Source: Deltaproteobacteria bacterium (lineage in GTDB: Bacteria; Desulfobacterota; Syntrophobacteria; B119-G9). From it: DNA of 6,811 bases. Positions within the stretch are counted from its first letter, which is position 1; each line of letters opens with the position of its first letter. The position numbers and the translations under genes are program-made. The stretch covers positions 1-6,811 of the forward strand of contig QMLL01000093.1 in assembly GCA_003646715.1 (NCBI GenBank), read 5' to 3'. Below are positions 1 to 6,729 of this stretch, piece after piece. The notes beneath the pieces are model-generated. The model was not told the DNA's origin, ran no database searches, and saw nothing but the letters and a program-made list of their open reading frames with translations.

Positions 1-1
1 G

Positions 2-166
2 CGGTATTCAAATCGCCAGGAAAGCAAGATGTTCATGGGAGGAATCATAGGCAGCATAACATATGAAGGAGAGTTAGACGAATTTTATCCATTGCTGAAG
101 TTCTGCCAGGAAGTTCACATTGGCAAGGCAACATCATTTGGGTTGGGGAAGATAAAAATGGATTAG
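2..166 (+). CDS. cas6: CRISPR-associated endoribonuclease Cas6, C-terminal fragment (5' end outside window)
   Basis: An open frame enters at the left edge and ends at a TAG at 164-166, giving the last 54 residues of a protein. The fragment contains a MGGIIGSITYEG strand-turn-strand segment and ends with GKATSFGLGKIKMD. This is the glycine-rich RAMP-fold loop and final strand typical of the Cas6 C-terminal domain. In the family, Cas6 cleaves the repeat in precursor crRNA to make crRNAs with an 8-nucleotide 5' tag, which are then handed to the Csm complex. The N-terminal ferredoxin-like domain and the catalytic residues lie outside the window, so activity cannot be judged. It sits 63 bases upstream of cas10 on the same strand, a usual position for cas6 in type III-A loci. 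Another RAMP protein is possible from so short a piece, but the gene order argues for Cas6. Confidence 0.85.
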   Translation, partial: RYSNRQESKMFMGGIIGSITYEGELDEFYPLLKFCQEVHIGKATSFGLGKIKMD

Positions 167-174
167 GATTGGTT

Positions 175-203
175 TTGCAGGACCAACTTTTAATTCGTAG
201 CAT
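175..203 (+). promoter_or_regulatory. Weak sigma70-like promoter candidate ahead of cas10
   Basis: TTGCAG at 175-180 and TAGCAT at 198-203 are separated by 17 bases and lie 27 bases before the cas10 start. The -35 box matches only three of six consensus positions and the -10 box four of six, so this is suggestive at best. The same spacer holds a short inverted repeat, TTGGT at 169-173 and ACCAA at 182-186, followed by CTTTT. This might be an inefficient attenuator between cas6 and cas10, or chance. The 63-base gap is the widest among the core genes, so an internal promoter here would allow the effector genes to be expressed separately from cas6. Confidence 0.2.
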
Positions 204-229
204 AAGTTTAATCAGTACAGGAGAAAGTT

Positions 230-2833
230 ATGGAGCCGACAACTCTGAAAATGGCCATGGCGGGTTTTTTCCATGATATTGGAAAATTTGCAGACAGGGA
301 TACCCTAGGGGTAACGGAACAGTATATCAACGACAACGCCGGGATATATCTCCCTTCCTGGGACGGTAGATACTCTCATTACCATGCTGTATATACGGCT
401 GCCTTTATCGAGCAGATGAAGGATTTCCTTCCGCCTGAGCTGAATATGAGGGAATGGGGAGACGGGGATTCATTCATCAACTTGGCGGCAGGTCATCATA
501 AACCTGAGACGCCTATGCAGCAAATCATCACCGTTTCAGACTGGCTTACCAGCGAGATGGACAGGGATCTTTTTGACGAGGAGAAAAGTACAAAAATTGC
601 TTTTAAAGATTACAAAAAAACCCGCCTCTTGCCACTTTTTGAGCAACTTAAGAGGACGGGGATGGATTCAATGGATGAATTCAACTATGCCTATCCTTTG
701 CTCCCCATATCCCCTCTTAATATCTTTCCGGAAAAAAGGAGGAATAAAGGGGAACAGGAGGATGCGAAGGAGGAATACAGGGAATTGTTCGACCGGTTTA
801 AAGATGATTTGAGAGGCCTGTTACACGCTCACGAAAACATTGGGCTCTGGTTTGAGCATTTTGAAAGCTTGTTCATGGTTTATGCCTCTTCCATCCCTGC
901 TGCCAGGGTCGGTAGTGTTGTGCCGGATGTATCTTTGTACGATCATTGCCGCCTAACTTCTGCTTTTGCGGCGGCACTTTACCGGTATCACAAAGATACT
1001 GGAAGCCTTGATGCCGATGCAATAAAGGACAAGGGCACAAAAAAATTTATTCTAATAAACGGCAATTTTTTTGGAATTCAAAACTTTATATTCACCGGTT
1101 ACGGGGATTCGAGAAAATACAGGTCAAAGATTCTGAGAGGAAGGTCTTTCTACGTCATGCTTTTGTCCGAGATGGCAGGAGACATGCTTGCTAGGGAAAT
1201 AGGCCTTCCTTCTATATCTATAATATTGAACGCTGCAGGCAGTTTTACCCTGCTTGCCCCAAATACCGAGTCCACTATGCTTGCGCTTGAAAAAACAAAG
1301 CAACAGATAAACGATTGGCTTGTAGAAATATCTTGTGGGGAGATTTCTATAGGGTTCTCCCACGTGTATGCCTCTTATGATGATTTTACTCCCGAGAACT
1401 TCATCGAACTCTGGGAAAAGATGGGAAGGAGTGGAGAAGAGGTCAAATTCCAAAAGATCGATCTCCACCGGTACGGGGGCAGGGTTGCAGGCTACTTGGA
1501 CCGTTTTAACAATGAGCTGCCTCATCCCCTTTGCCCTCTTTGCGGGAAGCGTCCCGCAGAAGAAGGAACCGAACAAGCTCTGCCATCAGACGATATCGGG
1601 CCTGTGTGTGGGATATGCAGGGACCACGTGCTTATCGGTTCCGAGCTTGTAAGAGATGAGCGGAAAAGGATCTATGTCACGCACGGAGATTCCATTAATA
1701 ATAATGGAAGAGGAATCCTTTCAAAGCTGCTTTTTAACCAGTATCAACTGTTTTTTTCATCTGTTGATGGAATGGAACGGTTAAAGGGAGCTGAAATAAT
1801 CAAATGCTGGGATATCTCCATGAGCGGGACAGGTCATGCCACGGGCGGGGTGACCAAAAAATCTGTCAGCAATTATGTACCTGTTTATACCGAGGATGAC
1901 ATGAAAAATGATGCAGTACTGGAGACAGAAAAATCCGAGTCGAAAAAGCTGGAAATGATAGAAGAAATCCTTCCGGGCGCAATAAAGAGTTTTCACTATA
2001 TTGCGGCTGCGGCCTTGAACCGTAAAAATGACGGGACCGTTTCAGGCATCGATGCCCTCGGCATACTCAAGGCCGATGTGGACGACCTCGGTATGCTCAT
2101 GGGATGTGGTCTTCCAGAATCCCGCTTTACGATTACGAGGCTTGCGGTGTTGAGTCGCCAGCTCAATTACTATTTTGTCGTGTATATCCCTTATCTTTTA
2201 GCCTCAGATAAAAGATTCCGTGATGTTTACACTGTTTTTTCAGGAGGCGATGATCTTTTCCTGATAGGACCCTGGAACAAAATTTATGAACTAGTACTGG
2301 AACTGCGCCGTAGTTTCGCCGACTATGTGTGCCATAATCCGGAGATCCATTTTTCTGCAGGTATTACTCTCCAGAAACCCGGGACCCCATTAAACACCTT
2401 TGCTGAAAGCACTGAGTTCGCCCTTGAAAAAGCAAAAGTGGGCAACAAAGACAGATTAACCATGTTTTTTGAGACGGTAGAGTGGAAGGATATGGACACA
2501 CTGGAAGAGATTAGAAACAAACTCGAAGCGTGGTTAAGGGACGAACTGATTACAAAGTCCATGCTCTACCGCCTGAACCGCTTTATCGAAATGGCCACCA
2601 CGGAAGAGCAGGTGCTCAACAAAAGGCAGGTAGCCATTGACGCCATGCAATGTCTCAAATGGCGTGCCATGTTTTCCTATTCTGCGGCCAGAAATCTGGC
2701 TAAAAAGGAAAAAGATGAAAACCGGAGAAAGCAAATTGCTGAACAGATGATGGGGGAATTAGTGAACTGGCTTGAAACATACAGGGGCGGTCTGAGGATT
2801 CCCCTGTGGAATGTGTTGTATAATCACAGGTAG
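230..2833 (+). CDS. cas10: Type III-A effector large subunit Cas10/Csm1 (HD nuclease and GGDD cyclase)
   Basis: This 867-residue protein is the signature large subunit of the Csm complex. An N-terminal HD domain shows H15-D16, then H50 and H52, the H89-H90-K-P motif and D104 in SDWLTS, as expected for the metal-dependent single-stranded DNase. A first palm-like domain starts near residue 277 with NGNFFGIQNFIF, followed by LRGRSFY at 302-308. Four cysteines (C435, C438, C460, C463) form two CxxC pairs of a zinc-binding element. The catalytic palm has KADVDDLG around 614-621 and SGGDD with G672-G673-D674-D675, the site that makes cyclic oligoadenylates from ATP in this family. A helical C-terminal D4-like region follows. 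Length is near the upper end of usual Csm1 sizes. The ATG at 230 has AGGAG at 219-223 six bases upstream, and the HD motif begins at residue 15, supporting this start. No disruption is visible, so both activities are predicted to be intact. Confidence 0.97.
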   Translation: MEPTTLKMAMAGFFHDIGKFADRDTLGVTEQYINDNAGIYLPSWDGRYSHYHAVYTAAFIEQMKDFLPPELNMREWGDGDSFINLAAGHHKPETPMQQIITVSDWLTSEMDRDLFDEEKSTKIAFKDYKKTRLLPLFEQLKRTGMDSMDEFNYAYPLLPISPLNIFPEKRRNKGEQEDAKEEYRELFDRFKDDLRGLLHAHENIGLWFEHFESLFMVYASSIPAARVGSVVPDVSLYDHCRLTSAFAAALYRYHKDTGSLDADAIKDKGTKKFILINGNFFGIQNFIFTGYGDSRKYRSKILRGRSFYVMLLSEMAGDMLAREIGLPSISIILNAAGSFTLLAPNTESTMLALEKTKQQINDWLVEISCGEISIGFSHVYASYDDFTPENFIELWEKMGRSGEEVKFQKIDLHRYGGRVAGYLDRFNNELPHPLCPLCGKRPAEEGTEQALPSDDIGPVCGICRDHVLIGSELVRDERKRIYVTHGDSINNNGRGILSKLLFNQYQLFFSSVDGMERLKGAEIIKCWDISMSGTGHATGGVTKKSVSNYVPVYTEDDMKNDAVLETEKSESKKLEMIEEILPGAIKSFHYIAAAALNRKNDGTVSGIDALGILKADVDDLGMLMGCGLPESRFTITRLAVLSRQLNYYFVVYIPYLLASDKRFRDVYTVFSGGDDLFLIGPWNKIYELVLELRRSFADYVCHNPEIHFSAGITLQKPGTPLNTFAESTEFALEKAKVGNKDRLTMFFETVEWKDMDTLEEIRNKLEAWLRDELITKSMLYRLNRFIEMATTEEQVLNKRQVAIDAMQCLKWRAMFSYSAARNLAKKEKDENRRKQIAEQMMGELVNWLETYRGGLRIPLWNVLYNHR

Positions 2834-2838
2834 GAGGG
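2832..2838 (+). promoter_or_regulatory. csm2 ribosome binding site, overlapping the cas10 stop codon
   Basis: AGGAGGG at 2832-2838 overlaps the last two bases of the cas10 TAG stop. It abuts the ATG at 2839, which is too close for normal initiation, but lies six bases before the in-frame ATG at 2845. The spacing therefore favours 2845 as the csm2 start and suggests translational coupling with cas10. Confidence 0.75.
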
Positions 2839-2844
2839 ATGAGT

Positions 2845-3258
2845 ATGGATAGGATTGAATTATGGAAAGACAGGGAAAAAAGGATTATCGACCCGGAACT
2901 CTTTTCAAAAGTTGCCGAAGACTGGGCAAAAAAGATCAATAGTGATCGAACGCAAAACGGGAAGAAAAAGGATAAAATCAATAAAAGGACACAGCTCAGG
3001 AAATTCTACGATGAAGTGGTGAGGCTTTCCACTCTCGCAAAATCAAGGCGAAAAGAGTGGGAAAATATCCTTCCAATGGTCCACATGCTCACGGCAAAGG
3101 CAGCATATGCCCGGGGAAGAGATCTTATCTCATCGAATTTCATGGAATTGATCCGTGGATCCGTTGAGCAGGTAAAAGAGCCAGAGGACCTGGACTTGTT
3201 TGCCAACTTTTTTGAGGCGTTCATGGGCTTTTACCGTTTATATGGTCCCAGCAATTGA
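2845..3258 (+). CDS. csm2: Type III-A small subunit Csm2
   Basis: This 137-residue, lysine-rich and predicted all-helical protein has the size and position of Csm2 (Cas11-type small subunit). In the family, several copies line the inner filament of the Csm complex and contact the crRNA-target duplex without being catalytic. Visible family features are the basic segment ending in NKRTQLRKFYDEV (about residues 46-58) and the C-terminal helices with ARGRDLISSNFMELI and LDLFANFFEAFMGFYRLYG. The frame also has an ATG at 2839, giving two more residues, but the ribosome binding site ends at 2838, immediately next to it. The ATG at 2845 is correctly spaced and is preferred. The gene begins 11 bases after cas10 ends and stops 17 bases before csm3, consistent with one transcript. 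Confidence 0.93.
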   Translation: MDRIELWKDREKRIIDPELFSKVAEDWAKKINSDRTQNGKKKDKINKRTQLRKFYDEVVRLSTLAKSRRKEWENILPMVHMLTAKAAYARGRDLISSNFMELIRGSVEQVKEPEDLDLFANFFEAFMGFYRLYGPSN

Positions 3259-3275
3259 AAATGGAGGTGTAACAG

Positions 3276-3971
3276 ATGAAACTGATAAAAATAAAGGAAA
3301 TCACCGGCAAAATAATACTAAAAAGCGGTCTTCATATTGGAGCAGGTGACATGGAAATGAGGATCGGAGGGACCGACAATCCGGTCATCAAGCATCCCCA
3401 TACCCAGGAGCCGTATATTCCAGGCTCATCCCTCAAGGGCAAGGTGCGTTCACTCCTTGAGATGAGAAGCGGATTAATGGTAAAGACCGGCGGGAAACCG
3501 CTCTCTCCCGCAAAGATCACAAACTGTACTGAGGAGCAGAAGAAAGAAGGCGAGAAGATACTCCGGCTCTTTGGATCTAGCGGTGCGGATGAGAAGTACC
3601 TCACCGAGCTTGGTCCCACAAGAGCTTCCTTTGCGGATGCCTTCCTTAATAAGGCCTGGAAAGAACGGGCCGACAGGGATCACCTCCCTCTCACAGAGGT
3701 AAAATCAGAAAATTCCATCAACCGCATCAAGGGAACGGCGGAAAACCCAAGGTTTACGGAAAGGGTCCCCGAGGGATGTAAATTCGATTTCCGAATCAGC
3801 CTCAAGGAATTTGAAGGGGACGATGACCTTGAAGAATTTCTCCTGGAAGGTATGAAACTCCTCCAGATGGATACCTTGGGCGGAAATGGAAGCCGGGGAT
3901 ATGGCAAAGTCGAATTTATTTTTGATGATACCGAATTACAACAAAAGTTCGATAAGATCACGCCGCTTTAA
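3276..3971 (+). CDS. csm3: Type III-A backbone RAMP subunit Csm3 (Cas7 family, target RNA endonuclease)
   Basis: This 231-residue Cas7-type RAMP matches Csm3 along its whole length. Motifs in order are SGLHIGAGD (17-25), GGTDNPVIK (31-39), YIPGSSLKGKVR (47-58), a central TEVKSENSINRIKGTAENPRF-type segment, and the glycine-rich loop LGGNGSRGYGKV (201-212). By alignment from memory with Streptococcus thermophilus Csm3, D34 in GTDNPV corresponds to the catalytic D33 that cuts target RNA every six nucleotides, so RNA cleavage is predicted to be intact. Multiple Csm3 copies coat the crRNA. The ATG at 3276 is preceded by GGAGGTG at 3263-3269 with six-base spacing. The gene lies 17 bases after csm2 and 12 bases before csm4. 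The YIPGSSLKGK element recurs in csm5 as YIPGSAVKGA, reflecting their shared RAMP ancestry. Confidence 0.97.
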   Translation: MKLIKIKEITGKIILKSGLHIGAGDMEMRIGGTDNPVIKHPHTQEPYIPGSSLKGKVRSLLEMRSGLMVKTGGKPLSPAKITNCTEEQKKEGEKILRLFGSSGADEKYLTELGPTRASFADAFLNKAWKERADRDHLPLTEVKSENSINRIKGTAENPRFTERVPEGCKFDFRISLKEFEGDDDLEEFLLEGMKLLQMDTLGGNGSRGYGKVEFIFDDTELQQKFDKITPL

Positions 3972-3983
3972 AAGGAGGCTGCC

Positions 3984-5006
3984 GTGAAACTCTACGAGAT
4001 CATTATACGCCCTCTATCCGCATTTGGAACAACCCTTAAGGGGGATACCATATTCGGACACTTTTGCTGGCAAGCGGCATATAAGCCTTCTTTGATCGAA
4101 GGTGGCCTTGAAAATGCTCTTGCACAATACAGCGAAAGACCTTTTGCCGTATTCTCTTCCGCCTGGCCAAGGATTGAGAGGGAAAAAACTGCCTATGTCC
4201 TGAAACGCCCTGATCTCCCCCTCTCATGGCTTTTCCCTATGCACATGGAAGACAGGGAAGAACGATATAAAAGCGTGAAGCTGCACAAGAAGCAAAAGTG
4301 GATGCTTATTGAAAGCAGCCTTGAGTTGGACCTTGGAAAAGCCAGGTTCATGAATGACCGCGCCCTTGCAGATGAGATGATTTCCATGACTGCCAAGGAA
4401 AATCAAAGCCTGCTGGCAGGCGGGGACCAGATGGATTTCTGCACCTTTTTTCTTCAACCCCACAACACCATAAACCGTCTTACAGGCACTACCGGTAAAG
4501 GAGACTTCGCCCCTTACACAATGGAGGGATATTATTATCTTCCTGAAGCCGAACTGGCCCTTTTCGTGTTGGTAGATGAGGCCATGACCAGTATTGACTG
4601 TATAAAGGAAGGCCTGGATATGATAGGGCGATTCGGCTTCGGCAGGGATGCCTCAATCGGAATGGGCCGTTTTGAAGTGGTGGATACCAATGAACTTCCC
4701 ATGCCTGAGAGCGCTGGAGCCAATGCCTTTTACACTCTGGCGCCTTGTGTTCCGGAACAATATGATAGAGGCTATTTTACTCCATTTATCCGTTACGGAA
4801 AACACGGGGACAGGCTCGCCAATGGCGGAAACCCTTTTAAGGAACCCGTGATTATGGCGGATGAAGGTGCTGTGTTTTTTCCTGCAAACCCTGGGGCTTT
4901 TGGCAAACCATATTTCGGGAGGGCCGTTACCAATGTCTCGAAAACCCAGCCTGAGGCTGTAGTCCAGGGATATGCACCCTACATTCCTATAAAAGTGGAG
5001 CATTGA
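3984..5006 (+). CDS. csm4: Type III-A RAMP subunit Csm4 (Cas5-like, crRNA 5'-tag binding)
   Basis: This 340-residue protein is Csm4, which in the family holds the crRNA 5' tag and joins Cas10 at the base of the complex. Seen in the sequence are the N-terminal LKGDTIFGHFCW motif (18-29), typical of Csm4, and HNTINRLTGTTG (160-171) followed by an aromatic segment with EGYYYLPEAELALFVL. The glycine-rich RAMP loop is RFGFGRDASIGMGRF (216-230), and the C-terminus ends in GYAPYIPIKVEH. The start codon is GTG at 3984, with AGGAGG at 3973-3978 five bases upstream; no better ATG is nearby, and the N-terminal strand MKLYEIIIRPLS fits the family start. The stop is separated from the csm5 ATG by a single base, implying translational coupling. 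No catalytic role is expected. Confidence 0.95.
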   Translation: MKLYEIIIRPLSAFGTTLKGDTIFGHFCWQAAYKPSLIEGGLENALAQYSERPFAVFSSAWPRIEREKTAYVLKRPDLPLSWLFPMHMEDREERYKSVKLHKKQKWMLIESSLELDLGKARFMNDRALADEMISMTAKENQSLLAGGDQMDFCTFFLQPHNTINRLTGTTGKGDFAPYTMEGYYYLPEAELALFVLVDEAMTSIDCIKEGLDMIGRFGFGRDASIGMGRFEVVDTNELPMPESAGANAFYTLAPCVPEQYDRGYFTPFIRYGKHGDRLANGGNPFKEPVIMADEGAVFFPANPGAFGKPYFGRAVTNVSKTQPEAVVQGYAPYIPIKVEH

Positions 5007-5007
5007 G

Positions 5008-6564
5008 ATGAAAACAGAAATTTTTAAATGTATTTTGCGTACAGTGGCCCCGGTCCATATAGGATGCGATGAGGTTTATGAGCCCACTGGATTTTTCGTG
5101 GATAAAGAGAGGGCTTGCCTTATAGTTTTTGATCCCCTTGACTTTATAGCGGGCCTGGAACCTACGGACAAAGAACGATTTTCTTCTATCTGCAAGAAAG
5201 GGACAGTTGAATCCATTCTTGAGATCTACAAGTTTTTGCGTAATCATCCTGTCCAGGGCCGACCGGTAAAGGCATGCCCTGATTTCGTAAAACATTACGA
5301 GCAGGTGTTATCTCTTTCAGGAAACAAAATAAGGAAAGAGCTGAACCAGTTTATCATTGAACGGACCGCCTTTATCCCGGGTGACCAACGCCCTTATATC
5401 CCAGGCAGTGCGGTGAAAGGAGCCCTGCGTACAGCATACCTCAATATGCTGGCGGAAAACGGACCTGACCTTCGTTCTTATCTTCGAAGTATAAAACCCC
5501 GGAAAGGTTCAAAGGATGACAGGCACAAAAAACTGGAACAAAAACTCCTTGAACTTGACCACGTCCCTAATAGAGAAAAAATCTCAAAAGACCCGTTCAG
5601 ACTGATAAAGGTTTCCGATTTTATGCCTGTAGGGGAAGTTGGCACTAAAATCTTCTACGCAATCAATAAGAAAAAGAAACCCTCTGATAAGGAACCTAAT
5701 AGGCCATATCAGATTCTGGAAGCCGTTATGCCGGGAGCTGTCTTTACCGGAGAGATACGGATAGAAATTCCAGGGGGCAGTCACCTGGAAAAAGAGGCTG
5801 TGTCCCGGCCTATCTCTCTTGAAAAGCTTCTCAATAGCCTGGATCTTTTTTTTGGTGAGCAAAAAATCCGTGAAAACGGTGAATTAAGGAATATAGGCAT
5901 CCCCACAACTGATACCGGAGAAAAGGGAACGGGTCATCTCATAAGGATAGGGCGCCATAGCGGAGCAGAATCTGTTACCATAAAAAAGTATCGAGATATA
6001 AAGATAATGTTGGGAAGGAAGGGCAAGACTTTTCTTGACCACGCGACTACCCTATGGCTTGCATCTGATTTCAGAGACCCAAAAGGAAATAAATCACTGT
6101 CTCCCTATGGATGGGCGTTGCTTTCTTCTGTTACACGAGAGGATGAAACAAGGCTGACCGAGAAAGAAAAGGATTTTCAAGAAAGACGTGTGCAGCAAAT
6201 GCGCGAAATGGAAGAAAAACAGAAGGCCAGAGATCTTGAAAGGGAGAGGAAAAGGCAGCAGGCTTTAGAGAAGAAACGCCTGGAAGAGGAAAAGAAAAAA
6301 GAAGAGGAAAGGCTCAAGGCTGAACTGGAGGCCATGACACCAGAGGAGCGGGCCATATGGGAACTTCAGAATCCCCAGGTCGATCAAAACAGAGTATACG
6401 AGATTTTCAGGGAACTGGATGAATTTTCAGAGGAGGCCAAGCAAAAGGCAGCCAAGCTTTTAAAGGATATTTGGATCAAAGAAGGGAAATGGAAAAAAAA
6501 GAACTGCTCAAAAAAACAATGGGAAAAGGTTCAGGTGCTGAAAAAGATTCTGGGAGAAAACTGA
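5008..6564 (+). CDS. csm5: Type III-A RAMP subunit Csm5 with long charged coiled-coil C-terminal extension
   Basis: This 518-residue protein is Csm5, the cap at the crRNA 3' end, which in studied systems also helps crRNA 3' maturation by recruiting host nucleases. The RAMP part spans roughly residues 1-375 and shows APVHIGCDEVYEPT (14-27), YIPGSAVKGALRTAY (130-144), the glycine motif LIRIGRHSGAES (311-322) and a final SPYGWALLSSV strand. Csm5 proteins are commonly around 350-400 residues. Here about 140 extra residues follow: a run of Glu, Lys, Arg and Gln at about 383-442 that should form a long coiled coil, then a module at 443-518 starting MTPEERAIWELQ, rich in helix formers and ending in a basic KKIL-type tail. 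The ATG at 5008 has GGAG at 4997-5000 seven bases upstream and lies one base after the csm4 stop. The extension's function is unknown; I have an impression that similar tails occur in other bacterial Csm5 proteins. Confidence 0.93.
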   Translation: MKTEIFKCILRTVAPVHIGCDEVYEPTGFFVDKERACLIVFDPLDFIAGLEPTDKERFSSICKKGTVESILEIYKFLRNHPVQGRPVKACPDFVKHYEQVLSLSGNKIRKELNQFIIERTAFIPGDQRPYIPGSAVKGALRTAYLNMLAENGPDLRSYLRSIKPRKGSKDDRHKKLEQKLLELDHVPNREKISKDPFRLIKVSDFMPVGEVGTKIFYAINKKKKPSDKEPNRPYQILEAVMPGAVFTGEIRIEIPGGSHLEKEAVSRPISLEKLLNSLDLFFGEQKIRENGELRNIGIPTTDTGEKGTGHLIRIGRHSGAESVTIKKYRDIKIMLGRKGKTFLDHATTLWLASDFRDPKGNKSLSPYGWALLSSVTREDETRLTEKEKDFQERRVQQMREMEEKQKARDLERERKRQQALEKKRLEEEKKKEEERLKAELEAMTPEERAIWELQNPQVDQNRVYEIFRELDEFSEEAKQKAAKLLKDIWIKEGKWKKKNCSKKQWEKVQVLKKILGEN

Positions 6565-6729
6565 AAAGTACCATGAACTCGTCAAGGGAAAAACAGGATC
6601 GACAATACCCTTAATCTGGAAAAAGGGATGATCATGTCCATGGAGATCGGTTCATTCTACAATTTGAATCCCCAAGAGATGTTCTACTATGAGCAATTCG
6701 AAATTTAGGCGTAGGAGACCGTACTGGAG
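6565..6729 (+). other. Spacer after csm5 with no convincing gene; open frame remnant at 6577-6708
   Basis: These 165 bases separate csm5 from the last partial gene. One frame is open from 6577 to a TAG at 6706-6708. The segment from the ATG at 6628 would encode a 26-residue peptide beginning MIMSMEIGSFYNL and ending EQFEI. It has only a weak AAAAGGG element upstream and matches nothing I recognise. It may be a tiny ORF, the decayed end of a lost accessory gene, or chance. I see no strong GC-rich hairpin with a U tract, so transcription may continue from csm5 into the next gene. Confidence 0.35.

Noticed and set aside
573..812. Plus-strand 79-codon frame overlapping cas10
   Set aside because: It lies in an alternative frame within the conserved Cas10 coding region, with no recognisable domain.
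1124..1576. 150-codon minus-strand open frame inside cas10, and other antisense frames across the operon
   Set aside because: They lie wholly opposite well-supported cas genes with clear family motifs, lack convincing ribosome binding sites, and their translations look like antisense shadows.
3400..5450. Similar DNA encoding YIPGS-LKG in csm3 and YIPGS-VKG in csm5 as a recent duplication
   Set aside because: The similarity is limited to a conserved RAMP motif; the genes are otherwise very different, so this is ancient paralogy common to all Csm systems.
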